In this document: positions 50,442-59,165 of the stretch, piece by piece
Layout: each line of letters opens with the position of its first letter
Position numbering within the stretch: position 1 is the first letter of the stretch
Origin: Ferrovibrio sp035304305
GTDB lineage: Bacteria; Pseudomonadota; Alphaproteobacteria; Ferrovibrionales; Ferrovibrionaceae
Assembly: GCF_035304305.1 (NCBI RefSeq)
Contig: NZ_DATGQG010000156.1
Coordinates: 11,725 to 75,724, forward strand
Direction of reading: 5' to 3'
Length of the DNA stretch: 64,000 nt
Notes under the pieces: generated by a model
The model's input: only the letters and a program-made list of their open reading frames with translations
Told to the model about the DNA's origin: nothing
Databases searched by the model: none
Made by a program: the position numbers and the translations under genes

Positions 50442-52117
50442 CGACGGGCGCTGACAGCTTCGGTTCGGCTCCTGCGGCCTCGACCGCCGACCAGGATCTG
50501 CTGCTCGGCGCGCTGGACATTATCGGCGAGGGCCTCGCGGTCTGGGATTCCGGCCCCAATCTGGTGCATTACAACCGCCGCCTGCCGGAGCTTTTCGGCC
50601 TCACGGCATTCGATCTCAAGGACGGCATCTCGGCCAAGGATTTTCTGCGCCTGCTGATCGACCAGGGGCTGCTCACGATCCGCGCCGAGGAAGCCGCGGC
50701 CTGGATCGATGCCTATATCGATGCTTCCACCAAGGCCGACCGCAAGCAGGAAGTCAGGCTGACCGACGGCACCTGGCTGAACTTCGACTGGCGGCGGATG
50801 CCGAATGGCGGCTACGTCTCGGTCTTCACCGACATCACGCTGCGCAAGCGGGCGCAGATCCGCCTGCGCCAAGCCGAGGCCAAGTACCGCCAGATCTTCG
50901 ACAACGTCCACGAGGGCATCATCCAGGAGACGCCGGAGGGCCGCGTGCTGGCGGTGAATCGCGCCGGCGCCGCCATTTTCGGTTTCCACTCGCCGGAGGA
51001 GATGCTGGCCACCGTCACCCGGTCCGGCGAGCAGCTCTACGTGCATCCGGAACGCCGCAACGAACTGCTCAAGCAGCTCGAGCGCCATGGCCTGGTGCGC
51101 GACTTCCGCTCCGAGATGCGCCGCCGCGACGGCACCCGGATCTGGGTATCCAAGACCCTGCGGCGGGTGACCGACGATCGCGGCAATGCGGTGATGATCG
51201 AGGGCATGTTCCGCGATGTCAGCGTGCAGCGGCGCGCGGAGCAGCAGCTGATGCTGGCCAAGGACCAGGCGGAAGCCGCCAACCGCGCCAAGTCGGATTT
51301 CCTCGCCAACATGAGCCACGAGCTGCGGACGCCGCTCAACGCCATCCTCGGCTTCAGCCAGGTGCTGCTCGACGAGATGATGGGGCCGCTCGGCAACGAG
51401 AAGTATCGCGAATACACCCGCGACATCGTGCAGAGCGGCGAACATCTGCTGGCGCTCATCAATGACATCCTCGACATGGCCAAGGTCGAGTCCGGCATGA
51501 TGAACCTGGACGAGGAATGGATCGACCTGAACGACAGCATGGATGCCGCGCTGCTGCTGGTGCGCGAGCGGGCGATGGCCAACCGGATCGCGATCCGCAA
51601 GGGGATCGTGGCGCCCGCGCCCTCGCTCTGGGGCGACGCAAGGCGTCTGCGCCAGGTATGGATCAACCTGTTGAGCAACGCGGTGAAGTTCACGCCCGAG
51701 GGCGGCAGCGTGGAGATCCGCGCGGAATTCGTGGCCGATGGCCGCCTCGAGATCGTCGTTGCCGATACCGGCATCGGGATCGCCGACGAGGATATCGAGC
51801 GCGTGCAGCAGCCGTTCAGCCAGGTGGCGAATGCCCTGTCGCGCAGTCACGAAGGCACCGGTCTCGGGCTGCCGCTGTCGCGCAGCCTGCTCGACCTTCA
51901 TGGTGCCCAGCTGCATATCGACAGCCAGCTCGGCGTCGGCACGACGGTGACGGTGACCTTCCCGCCTGAGCGCTGCCGGCCCGGGCCGCTAACCGGTCTC
52001 CAGGACCAGTTTGCCGACCGCCCTGCGCCCGGCCAGCAGCCGCAGGGCATCGGCAGCACGTTCCAGCCGGTGGATCCCGCCGATCTGCGGCCGCCCGGCG
52101 CCATCGCCGCCGACTAG
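50438..52117 (+). CDS. Soluble PAS-PAS histidine kinase
   Basis: 559 residues without membrane segments. PAS-like domain 1 at about 20-135 (LDIIGEGLAVWDSGPNLVHY, VSVFTDITLRKRAQ), PAS 2 at about 148-265 (YRQIFDNVHEGIIQETPEG, IEGMFRDVSVQRRAE), then HisKA with His294 in FLANMSHELRTPLNAI, N box INLLSNAVKF (Asn414), DTGIGI and GTGLGLPLSR. The ATPase fold ends near residue 515; the last 44 residues are Pro/Gly/Gln-rich and are encoded in DNA that overlaps the quinone reductase gene by 129 bp on the other strand. No response regulator is adjacent. The HisKA and catalytic region closely resemble those of the TAXI-linked kinase at 19.5 kb. Confidence 0.9.
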   Translation: MTTGADSFGSAPAASTADQDLLLGALDIIGEGLAVWDSGPNLVHYNRRLPELFGLTAFDLKDGISAKDFLRLLIDQGLLTIRAEEAAAWIDAYIDASTKADRKQEVRLTDGTWLNFDWRRMPNGGYVSVFTDITLRKRAQIRLRQAEAKYRQIFDNVHEGIIQETPEGRVLAVNRAGAAIFGFHSPEEMLATVTRSGEQLYVHPERRNELLKQLERHGLVRDFRSEMRRRDGTRIWVSKTLRRVTDDRGNAVMIEGMFRDVSVQRRAEQQLMLAKDQAEAANRAKSDFLANMSHELRTPLNAILGFSQVLLDEMMGPLGNEKYREYTRDIVQSGEHLLALINDILDMAKVESGMMNLDEEWIDLNDSMDAALLLVRERAMANRIAIRKGIVAPAPSLWGDARRLRQVWINLLSNAVKFTPEGGSVEIRAEFVADGRLEIVVADTGIGIADEDIERVQQPFSQVANALSRSHEGTGLGLPLSRSLLDLHGAQLHIDSQLGVGTTVTVTFPPERCRPGPLTGLQDQFADRPAPGQQPQGIGSTFQPVDPADLRPPGAIAAD

Positions 52118-52963
52118 CCAGTCCCGCAGGGCCGCGTCGCACTGCTGCGCAGCCGCAGGATTGCGGCGTGCCTGTTCGCCGGCCCGCACGCCGATCAGCT
52201 CGGCCTCGCGCAGCAGCAGCCGGTTTGCCGGAACGCGCGGAAAGCCACCGCCGGCAAAGCCGACCACCAGCCAGCGTCCGCCCGGTGCCAGCGCCTTCCA
52301 GGCCGCGCCGAAGAGAGGCTCGCCGACCGGATCGAATACGACATCGGCCTGCAGATTGCCCGTCCAGTCCGGTGTCGCGGGGTCGATGCAGAGGGCCGCG
52401 CCGGCCCGGGCGGCGGCCGCGCGCTTCTCGGGCGACGAGGCGACGGCGATGACCCTGGCACCGACCCGGGTGCCGAGGCTGACGGCACCCAGTCCGGTGC
52501 CGCCGCCGGCGCCGAGCACCAGCAGGGTTTCGCCGGCCGCCAGCCGCCCGCGCGACACCAGCGCCGTCCAGGCGGTGGCTGCCGCCACCGGAAACGCCGC
52601 CGCTTCCGCATAGGACCAGCCAGCGGGTTTGGGCAACAGCCATTCCGCCCGGGCGACGGCCTCCTCGGCATAGGCGCCGCCGCGCAGACGCAGGATCACC
52701 GCGTCGCCGGCCTTCCAGCCGGCGACCCCGGGGCCGGTTTCCAGAATGTCTCCGGCCGCCTCGAAACCCGGCACGAAGGGCAGGGGAGGCTTGTGCTGGT
52801 ACTGGCCGGAGACCTGCAGCAGGTCGGGGTAATTGACGCCGGCGGCGCGGATTCTCACGCGCACCTCGCCATCGCCGAGCGGCGGGCGCGGCAGTTCGGC
52901 CAGCGCCAGCGTCTCGGGCGGCCCGAGTTCGCGGCAATGCATGGCGCGATAGCTGCTGGTCAT
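51989..52963 (-). CDS. Zinc-independent quinone oxidoreductase (MDR family)
   Basis: 324 residues from the ATG at 52963, which overlaps the MFS stop by ATGA. Medium-chain reductase fold without the zinc ligands: AGVNYPDLLQVSGQYQHKP, PFVPGFEAAGDILETGPGV, the nucleotide site VLGAGGGTGLGAVSLGTRVG, and FDPVGEPLFGAAWKALAPGG. It is of the NADPH:quinone reductase type (Qor); the substrate is likely a quinone or an enone. The C-terminal LERAADALRLLAGRRAVGKLVL is typical and shows that the gene is complete despite the 129-bp overlap with the kinase. Confidence 0.9.
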   Translation of the reverse strand: MTSSYRAMHCRELGPPETLALAELPRPPLGDGEVRVRIRAAGVNYPDLLQVSGQYQHKPPLPFVPGFEAAGDILETGPGVAGWKAGDAVILRLRGGAYAEEAVARAEWLLPKPAGWSYAEAAAFPVAAATAWTALVSRGRLAAGETLLVLGAGGGTGLGAVSLGTRVGARVIAVASSPEKRAAAARAGAALCIDPATPDWTGNLQADVVFDPVGEPLFGAAWKALAPGGRWLVVGFAGGGFPRVPANRLLLREAELIGVRAGEQARRNPAAAQQCDAALRDWLVGGDGAGRPQIGGIHRLERAADALRLLAGRRAVGKLVLETG

Positions 52964-54114
52964 CGCATGCTCCGGATACAGCGCCAGCCAAAGCCGAGCG
53001 TCAGCAGCAGCGTCAGGCCGCCGACCACGTAGGGTGTGGCCACGCCGATTTCCTCGAACAGCAGGCCGCCCCACAGCGGTCCAAGCACGCGTCCCAGAGC
53101 CGCCAGCGACTGGTTGGTTCCCATGGTGAGGCCCTGCTGGCCGGGATCGGCGCTGCGCGAGATCAGACTGTTGATGCTGGGATTGACCAGCGCGAAGCCG
53201 CCCGCCGTCAGCAGAATCTGCACGGCCAGTGGCGGCAGGCTGAAGATCCAGCCCGCCGCGGCCGTTCCGGTCGCCAGGGCGATGAGGCCCGCGGTCAGCA
53301 GCCGGGCCTCGCCGAACCGCCGGCTCAGCGGGCCGATCAGGCCGCCCTGCGTGACGAGGACGATGATGCCGATGAAGGTGAAGGCGATTCCCACCTCATA
53401 GGCATGCCAGCCGAGCCGGGCCGATGCGAACAGCGGAAACAGGGTTTCGATCTGCGCGAAGACGAAGTTGATCGCGAAATTGATCAGGATGAAGGCCAGC
53501 GCCATGCGGTTCAGCGCCGGCAGCGCCTTGAGCGGGTTGCGCGATACCGGGATGGCAATGCCCGGCGTCAGCGTCTCGCGCACCGTCAGGACGGCCAGCA
53601 GCAGCGCGAGACAGGAGGCCGCGGCGGCGGCGAAGGCTGGATACTGGTAGTTCGGACTGGACGGATCGGGACCGACGAGCAGTCCGCCCAGCATCGGGCC
53701 GAGGATCATGCCGATGCCGAAGGCGGCGCCGATCAGTCCCATGCCGCGCGCCCGGCGTTCCGGCGGCGTGGCATCGGCGATGATCGCCTGCGCGATGCCG
53801 ATCTTTCCGCTGCCGACGCCGGCGACGATGCGGGCGAGAAAGATCGCCAGCAGGCTGTCGGCGAGCGCCAGCCAGACATAGCCGATGGCGGTCAGCACCG
53901 TGCAGGCCAGGAAAACCGGCTTGCGGCCCCAGCGATCCGAAAGGCCGCCGACCAGCGGCGCCGACAGGAACTGGGCAACCGAGAAAACCGCGGCAAGCGC
54001 CGCCACGGTGAAGGCTGAGGCGCCGAAATGAATGGCATAGAAGGGCAGCAGCGGAAGGATCAGGCCGAAGCCGATCAGATCCACCACAACGGTGAGAAAA
54101 ATGGCCGCCACCAT
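52960..54114 (-). CDS. MFS transporter, TetA-like drug:H+ antiporter family
   Basis: 384 residues with about 12 membrane segments. FLTVVVDLIGFGLILPLLPFYA at the N-terminus and the loop 2-3 motif GGLSDRWGRKPVFL are those of the 12-segment TCR/TetA-type efflux pumps; motif C lies in GAAFGIGMILGPMLGGLL. A drug or metabolite exporter; the substrate is not readable. It is co-transcribed with the quinone reductase by ATGA overlap, which suggests a quinone-like or electrophile compound. Confidence 0.88.
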   Translation of the reverse strand: MVAAIFLTVVVDLIGFGLILPLLPFYAIHFGASAFTVAALAAVFSVAQFLSAPLVGGLSDRWGRKPVFLACTVLTAIGYVWLALADSLLAIFLARIVAGVGSGKIGIAQAIIADATPPERRARGMGLIGAAFGIGMILGPMLGGLLVGPDPSSPNYQYPAFAAAAASCLALLLAVLTVRETLTPGIAIPVSRNPLKALPALNRMALAFILINFAINFVFAQIETLFPLFASARLGWHAYEVGIAFTFIGIIVLVTQGGLIGPLSRRFGEARLLTAGLIALATGTAAAGWIFSLPPLAVQILLTAGGFALVNPSINSLISRSADPGQQGLTMGTNQSLAALGRVLGPLWGGLLFEEIGVATPYVVGGLTLLLTLGFGWRCIRSMR

Positions 54115-54265
54115 GGCTCAGGCCGATCCTGCGAACGATGCGTGACAAGCCGCAATTGCCGGCCCCCCGGCATTGCCCGCATGGCCGGTCTCCGCTACCT
54201 TCCGCGCGGCTTTTGCCAGCGCATTTCCTGGGGCATTTCCCGGACCGTATGAGGATGGGCAGGAC

Positions 54266-55363
54266 ATGAAGGTCAAGGGCGTACCGTACCGCACGATCTG
54301 GGTCAACGACGACGGCTGGTCAGTCGGAATCATCGACCAGACGAAGCTGCCGCATGCTTTTGAGACCACGACGCTGAAGACCTGGGAAGAGGCGGCGCAT
54401 GCGATCAAGGCCATGATCGTGCGCGGCGCGCCGCTGATCGGGGCCACCGGCGCCTATGGTCTGGCGCTGGCGATGCGCGCCGATCCCTCGGATGCCATGC
54501 TGGAGAAGGCCTATCACGTCATCAACGAAACGCGCCCAACCGCGATCAACCTGAAATGGGCGCTGGATCGCGTGCGCAACGCATTGCATAACCGGCCGGC
54601 CGCCGAGCGCGCCGCCATCGCCTACCGGATCGCCGCCGAAATCTGTGACGATGACGTCGCGACCTGCTCGGCCATCGGCGATCACGGCCTGAAGCTGATC
54701 GAAGACGCTTACGAGAAGACCGGGCGCAAGCGCACCATCAACGTGCTCACCCACTGCAATGCCGGCTGGCTCGCCTGCGTCGACTGGGGCACGGCGATTG
54801 CGCCGATCTACAAGGCGCATGACAAGGGTATTCCGGTGCATGTCTGGGTGGACGAGACGCGGCCGCGCAACCAGGGCGCCTCGCTTACCGCCTGGGAGCT
54901 CAACAGCCACGGCGTGCCGCATACCGTGATCGTCGACAATGCCGGCGGCCATCTCATGCAGCATGGCCAGGTGGATCTCTGCATCGTCGGCACCGATCGC
55001 ACGACGCGCGAGGGCGACGTCTGCAACAAGATCGGCACCTATCTGAAGGCGCTGGCGGCGCATGACAACAACGTGCCCTTCTATGTGGCGCTGCCGCATT
55101 CCACCATCGACTGGACGATCCGCGACGGCGTGAAGGAAATTCCCATCGAGGAACGCGCCCAGGAAGAGATCACCGTGATGAGCGGCCGCACCGCCTCGGG
55201 CGAGGTGGTTCCGGTCACCATCACGCCGGAGGGCAGCAGGGCCGCCAATTACGGTTTCGACGTGACGCCGGCGCGCCTCGTCACCGGGCTGGTCACCGAA
55301 CGCGGCGTCTGCGCCGCTTCGGAAGCCGGTCTTACCAAGCTTTATCCCGAATTCGCCAGGTAG
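54266..55363 (+). CDS. mtnA: S-methyl-5-thioribose-1-phosphate isomerase
   Basis: 365 residues from the ATG at 54266 (frame open 93 bases upstream). Isomerises 5-methylthioribose-1-phosphate to methylthioribulose-1-phosphate. The RGAPLIGATGAYG loop is at 53-65, the catalytic Cys164 in THCNAGWLAC and Asp244 in VGTDRTTREGDVCNKIGTY; these are the proton-transfer pair of MtnA. The downstream gene is a class II aldolase fusion rather than mtnB, which points to the aldolase branch of methylthioadenosine salvage. Confidence 0.95.
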   Translation: MKVKGVPYRTIWVNDDGWSVGIIDQTKLPHAFETTTLKTWEEAAHAIKAMIVRGAPLIGATGAYGLALAMRADPSDAMLEKAYHVINETRPTAINLKWALDRVRNALHNRPAAERAAIAYRIAAEICDDDVATCSAIGDHGLKLIEDAYEKTGRKRTINVLTHCNAGWLACVDWGTAIAPIYKAHDKGIPVHVWVDETRPRNQGASLTAWELNSHGVPHTVIVDNAGGHLMQHGQVDLCIVGTDRTTREGDVCNKIGTYLKALAAHDNNVPFYVALPHSTIDWTIRDGVKEIPIEERAQEEITVMSGRTASGEVVPVTITPEGSRAANYGFDVTPARLVTGLVTERGVCAASEAGLTKLYPEFAR

Positions 55364-55374
55364 GAATTGCCGCA

Positions 55375-57423
55375 ATGAAGAATCTCTGGTCCGACCGCGA
55401 CGCCAAGGCGGCAGTCGCCCATTACGCGAAGCAGGGTATCAACGAGGATCTGGCGCTGCGCACCTACACCACGCGGCTGCTCGGCGGTGTTCCGGCACTG
55501 GTGCAGCATGGCGGCGGCAATACCTCGGTCAAGACCGTCATGAAGGACCTGCTCGGCAAGCCGGTGGACGTGCTCTGCGTGAAAGGCTCCGGCTGGGACA
55601 TGGCGGTGATCGAGCCGCCGGGGCTGCCGGCGGTGCGCCTGCATCCGCTGCAGGAGCTGATTGCGCTGAAGAATCTCTCGGACGAGGAGATGGTCAACGT
55701 CCAGCGCATCAACCTGCTGGACTCCTCGTCGCCCAATCCGTCGGTCGAGACGCTGTTCCACGCCTTCCTGCCGCACAAGTTCATCGACCACACCCATGCC
55801 AATGCGGTGCTGGCGATCAGCAACCAGCCGAACGGCCGCGCCATCTGCGAGAAGCTCTATGGCCGCAAGCTGATCATCCTCGACTACATGTTCTCGGGCT
55901 TCGTGCTGGCGAAGAAGGCGGCGGAAGCCTTCAGGAAGCAGCCGGACGCCGAGGGCCTGCTGCTGCTCAAGCACGGCATCTTCACCTGGGGCGATACCGC
56001 CAGACAGGCCTATGACCGGATGATCCGGTACGTCTCCATGGCGGAGGAACGGCTTGCCGAAGGGCGGAAGAAGATCGTGCAGGCGAAGCTGCCGAAGAAG
56101 ATCGCGCCGCTGGAAGACGTGCTGCCGGTTCTGCGCGGCCTGCTGGCTGTTCCGACCGACCAGGATGGCGGTTTCAGGCGCTGGGTCTTCGATGTCCGCG
56201 GCGGCGAGCAGAATCTTGCCTTCGCCAACGGCAAGGACGTCGCGCGCTACAGCCAGCAGGGCACGGCGACGCCCGAGCATGTCATCCGCATCAAGCCATG
56301 GCCGCTGATCCTGCCGGCACCGGAGGCGGGGAAGCTGGAAGAGTTCGCCGCAGCGGCCAGGGTTGCCATTGCCAAATTCGCCGACAAGTACACGGCTTAT
56401 TTCAACCGCCAGAATGCGAAGGCCGAGCAGAAGAAAATCATGCTCGACGTGCTGCCGCGCGTGCTGCTGATCCCGGGCCACGGTCTCGTGGCTGTCGGCA
56501 AATCGCGCAAGGAAGCCAGCGTCGCCGCCGACCAGGCCGAGACGATGGTGGAGGTGATCACCAGGGCCGAGAGTATCGGCCGCTTCGAGAGCATCTCCGA
56601 ACGCGACATGTTCGACATCGAATACTGGTCGTTGGAGCAGGCCAAGCTGGGCAAAGGCGCCGAGAAGCCGCTGGCGCGCCAGGTGGCGGTGATCACCGGC
56701 GGGGCGGGGGCGATCGGCGCGGCGACCGCAAAGGCTTTCGCGGCCGAGGGCGCGGAAGTCGCCGTGTTCGATCTCGACGGCGCCAGGGCGGCCGAGGTGG
56801 CGAAGAAGCTCGGCGGCATCGGCATCGCCTGCGACGTCACCAGCCCGGACGCCGTGAAGGCGGCGTTCGCGAAGGTCGTGCAGCATTTCGGCGGCGTCGA
56901 CATCGTCGTCTCCAATGCCGGCAACGCCTGGGGCGGCAGGATCGGCGAGGTCTCCGACGAATTGCTGCGCAGATCGTTCGAACTGAACTTCTTCAGCCAC
57001 CAGTATGTGGCGCAGACTGCCGTGCAGATCATGCTGAAGCAGAAGACCGGCGGCTGCCTGCTGTTCAACGCCTCCAAGCAGGCGGTGAATCCCGGCCCGG
57101 ATTTCGGCCCCTATGGCCTGCCCAAGGCGGCGACGCTGTTCCTGTCGCGGCAATACGCGCTGGATTACGGCGCGGAGGGCATCCGCTCGTCGGCGGTGAA
57201 CGCCGACCGCATCCGCTCGGGCCTGCTCACCGACGAGATGGTCGCCAAGCGCTCGAAGGCGCGCGGCGTCTCCGAGAAGGAATACATGTCGGGCAACCTG
57301 CTGAAGCGCGAGGTGAAGGCCGAGGACGTGGCCCAGGCCTTCGTGCAGCTCGCCGTGGCGCAGAAGACCACCGCCGCTGTGGCGACGGTGGACGGCGGCA
57401 ATATCGCCGCGGCCTTGCGCTAG
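55375..57423 (+). CDS. Bifunctional class II aldolase / short-chain dehydrogenase
   Basis: 682 residues. Residues 30-235 are the class II aldolase: QHGGGNTSVKT (45-53), the zinc His pair in FIDHTHANAV (139, 141) and a third in LLKHGIF (200). About 240-430 is a linker domain seen in the RhaD-type aldolase-dehydrogenase fusions. Residues 436-682 are an SDR with VAVITGGAGAIGAATAKAF, NAGNAWGG and the catalytic YGLPK (Tyr-x3-Lys present). Beside mtnA (11-bp gap) the aldolase should cleave methylthioribulose-1-phosphate to DHAP and methylthioacetaldehyde, and the SDR could convert the aldehyde. Rhamnulose-1-phosphate is the alternative, but no rha gene is present. Confidence 0.88.
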   Translation: MKNLWSDRDAKAAVAHYAKQGINEDLALRTYTTRLLGGVPALVQHGGGNTSVKTVMKDLLGKPVDVLCVKGSGWDMAVIEPPGLPAVRLHPLQELIALKNLSDEEMVNVQRINLLDSSSPNPSVETLFHAFLPHKFIDHTHANAVLAISNQPNGRAICEKLYGRKLIILDYMFSGFVLAKKAAEAFRKQPDAEGLLLLKHGIFTWGDTARQAYDRMIRYVSMAEERLAEGRKKIVQAKLPKKIAPLEDVLPVLRGLLAVPTDQDGGFRRWVFDVRGGEQNLAFANGKDVARYSQQGTATPEHVIRIKPWPLILPAPEAGKLEEFAAAARVAIAKFADKYTAYFNRQNAKAEQKKIMLDVLPRVLLIPGHGLVAVGKSRKEASVAADQAETMVEVITRAESIGRFESISERDMFDIEYWSLEQAKLGKGAEKPLARQVAVITGGAGAIGAATAKAFAAEGAEVAVFDLDGARAAEVAKKLGGIGIACDVTSPDAVKAAFAKVVQHFGGVDIVVSNAGNAWGGRIGEVSDELLRRSFELNFFSHQYVAQTAVQIMLKQKTGGCLLFNASKQAVNPGPDFGPYGLPKAATLFLSRQYALDYGAEGIRSSAVNADRIRSGLLTDEMVAKRSKARGVSEKEYMSGNLLKREVKAEDVAQAFVQLAVAQKTTAAVATVDGGNIAAALR

Positions 57424-57641
57424 ACCTCCAGCCGCGCCAGAACCTGGCCTTCCTTGACGCTGTCGCCCTCGGCGACGGTGAGGGCGGCCAGCCGGCCGGC
57501 CTTCGGGGCCTCGACCGGAATCTCCATCTTCATCGATTCAAGGATCATCACCACGTCGCCGGTGCCGAGCGCCGCCCCCGCCTGGCTCTCGATCTTCCAG
57601 ACCTTCCCGGTCACGTCCGCCTTGATGTCGATGATGGGCAT
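57420..57641 (-). CDS. Small biotinyl carrier protein (73 residues)
   Basis: A bare biotinyl domain. DIKADVTGKVWKI at the start, the biotin Lys38 in ILESMKMEIPVEA, GRLAALTVAEGDSVKEGQVL at the end. The M-K-M context marks biotin rather than lipoyl attachment. It is too short to be AccB (no N-terminal region), and AccB is already at 8.4 kb, so it probably serves another acyl-CoA or oxo-acid carboxylase. Its end overlaps the aldolase fusion by 4 bases on the opposite strand. No carboxylase gene is beside it. Confidence 0.85.
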   Translation of the reverse strand: MPIIDIKADVTGKVWKIESQAGAALGTGDVVMILESMKMEIPVEAPKAGRLAALTVAEGDSVKEGQVLARLEV

Positions 57642-57723
57642 GGCTCTCCTCGTTGCTGTTAACTCTCTTAATAGCTTGGACCCGGTCCACCGTCTGCCTA
57701 AAATAGGCGCCCGAGGAAAAGCA

Positions 57724-58689
57724 ATGTCCTGCCGTTACGGAAGCCTGTCTGTCCTGCTGTTCGCCCTGGCCGCGCTGCCGGGCTGCGCCGCGCTGCTCAA
57801 CGGCACGACGCAGGACATCATCGTCCAGACCAGCCCGCCGGGCGCGCAATGCACGATGATGCGCGAGAACGCGGTGATCGCCACCATCCCGCAGACGCCG
57901 GCCAGGGTGCGCGTCAACCGCTCGCCAGCCGAGATCCTGGTGGAATGCCATCGCGATGGTCATGCCATGGGGCGTCACCGCATGAAGGCGAGCAACGACG
58001 GCACCACCCTGGGCAATGTCGTCGGCGCCGGCCTGATGGGCATGGGGATCGATTCGGCGACCCATGCCGACCAGAGCTATGACGGCGTGATCTCGGTTCC
58101 GCTGGCGCCGGCCGCGGCGGCGGCCGGCGGGGAGCGGCAGATGGCGGCGGCAGAGACGCTGCCGGCGGGCGACGTGTCGCAGGCCAGCTGGGTGGGGCAG
58201 CGCGCCGCCTCCGCCCGCGCCAGCAGGCAGATCCCTACCGCGCCGGTCGGCTATGTCGCGCCGGTTCCGGAGAAGAAGCCGGACGAGCCGAAAGAGGCGA
58301 AGCCGGTGAAGGCCGCCGAGGCAAAGCCGGCTGAGACGCCGGCGGCCGCTGTCGCCACGCCCGCCACGAAGCCGCAGCCGGAAGCGCCGGCCAAGCCCCC
58401 CGCGATTGCGGCGATGAAAGCCGTGCCCGCGTCGGGCAGCGGCCTGTGGCATGCCCATCTCGCCTCGCACCGCACGGAGGGCGCGGCGATCAGCGAATGG
58501 CAGGAGCTGCTGAAAAAGGACCCGAAGCTCTACGGCCAGTTCGATCCGAAGATCGAATGGGTGGATGTGAAGAATCGCGGCTCGTTTGCGCGCCTGCTGC
58601 TGGGCGGCTGGCCCGAGCGCAGGGAAGCCGATGCGGCCTGCGCGAAGATCCGCGGCCCGGGACGCTACTGCGCGGCGGTGAAGGACTGA
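57724..58689 (+). CDS. SPOR-domain lipoprotein
   Basis: 321 residues. Lipoprotein signal with the lipobox ALPGC (Cys at about 20). About 30-125 resembles a beta domain with IIVQTSPPGAQCTMM and NVVGAGLMGMGIDSATHADQSY, seen in alphaproteobacterial lipoproteins annotated as translation initiation factor-like or PEGA-type. About 185-240 is a Lys/Pro/Ala-rich linker. The last 75 residues form a SPOR domain (GLWHAHLASHRTEGAAISEW...FARLLLGGWPERREADAACA), which binds denuded peptidoglycan. It probably spans from the outer membrane to the cell wall; no partner gene is adjacent. Confidence 0.8.
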   Translation: MSCRYGSLSVLLFALAALPGCAALLNGTTQDIIVQTSPPGAQCTMMRENAVIATIPQTPARVRVNRSPAEILVECHRDGHAMGRHRMKASNDGTTLGNVVGAGLMGMGIDSATHADQSYDGVISVPLAPAAAAAGGERQMAAAETLPAGDVSQASWVGQRAASARASRQIPTAPVGYVAPVPEKKPDEPKEAKPVKAAEAKPAETPAAAVATPATKPQPEAPAKPPAIAAMKAVPASGSGLWHAHLASHRTEGAAISEWQELLKKDPKLYGQFDPKIEWVDVKNRGSFARLLLGGWPERREADAACAKIRGPGRYCAAVKD

Positions 58690-58693
58690 GCGG

Positions 58694-59155
58694 TCAGATC
58701 CAGCGCCGCACGGCGGCGCGGTAGGCGGGGTATTCCTCGCCGAACAATGCCGCGAGCGCGCGTTCTTCCGGGCCGATCTGGAAGCGGTTCATGTAGAGCA
58801 CGAAGACCACCGGGCCGATCAGCGTCCAGGGATTGCCGAGCCACGCGGCCCAGCCGAGCAGCACCAGCAGGAAGCCGAGATACATCGGGTTGCGCGTGTA
58901 GCGGTAGATGCCGCCGGTGACCAGCGCCGAGGCGCGTTCCGGCGCCAGCGGATTGACCGTGGTGCCGGCGCGGCCGAATGCGATCTTTCCGGCGACACTG
59001 CAGGCGATGCCCGCCAGCCCCAGCAGGGCGGCAAGGCCATGGCGGATTGCGTCCGGCACCGCCGCTGCCGGCCACTCGCGGGCGATGGCCCACATTCCGC
59101 CGGCGACCAGCAGAACCTGCAGCAGCGGCGGGACCTTCAGCTCCAGCCAGCGCAT
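58694..59155 (-). CDS. Isoprenylcysteine carboxylmethyltransferase-family membrane protein
   Basis: 153 residues with about four hydrophobic segments. The family's C-terminal signature is present: GIYRYTRNPMYLGFLLVLLG, then NRFQIGPEERALAALFGEEYPAYRAAVRRWI. The Glu-Glu and the RNPMY motif form the S-adenosylmethionine and metal-free active site of this group, related to ICMT and phospholipid N-methyltransferases. The substrate is unknown. Confidence 0.85.
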   Translation of the reverse strand: MRWLELKVPPLLQVLLVAGGMWAIAREWPAAAVPDAIRHGLAALLGLAGIACSVAGKIAFGRAGTTVNPLAPERASALVTGGIYRYTRNPMYLGFLLVLLGWAAWLGNPWTLIGPVVFVLYMNRFQIGPEERALAALFGEEYPAYRAAVRRWI

Positions 59156-59165
59156 GGCAGAGGGA

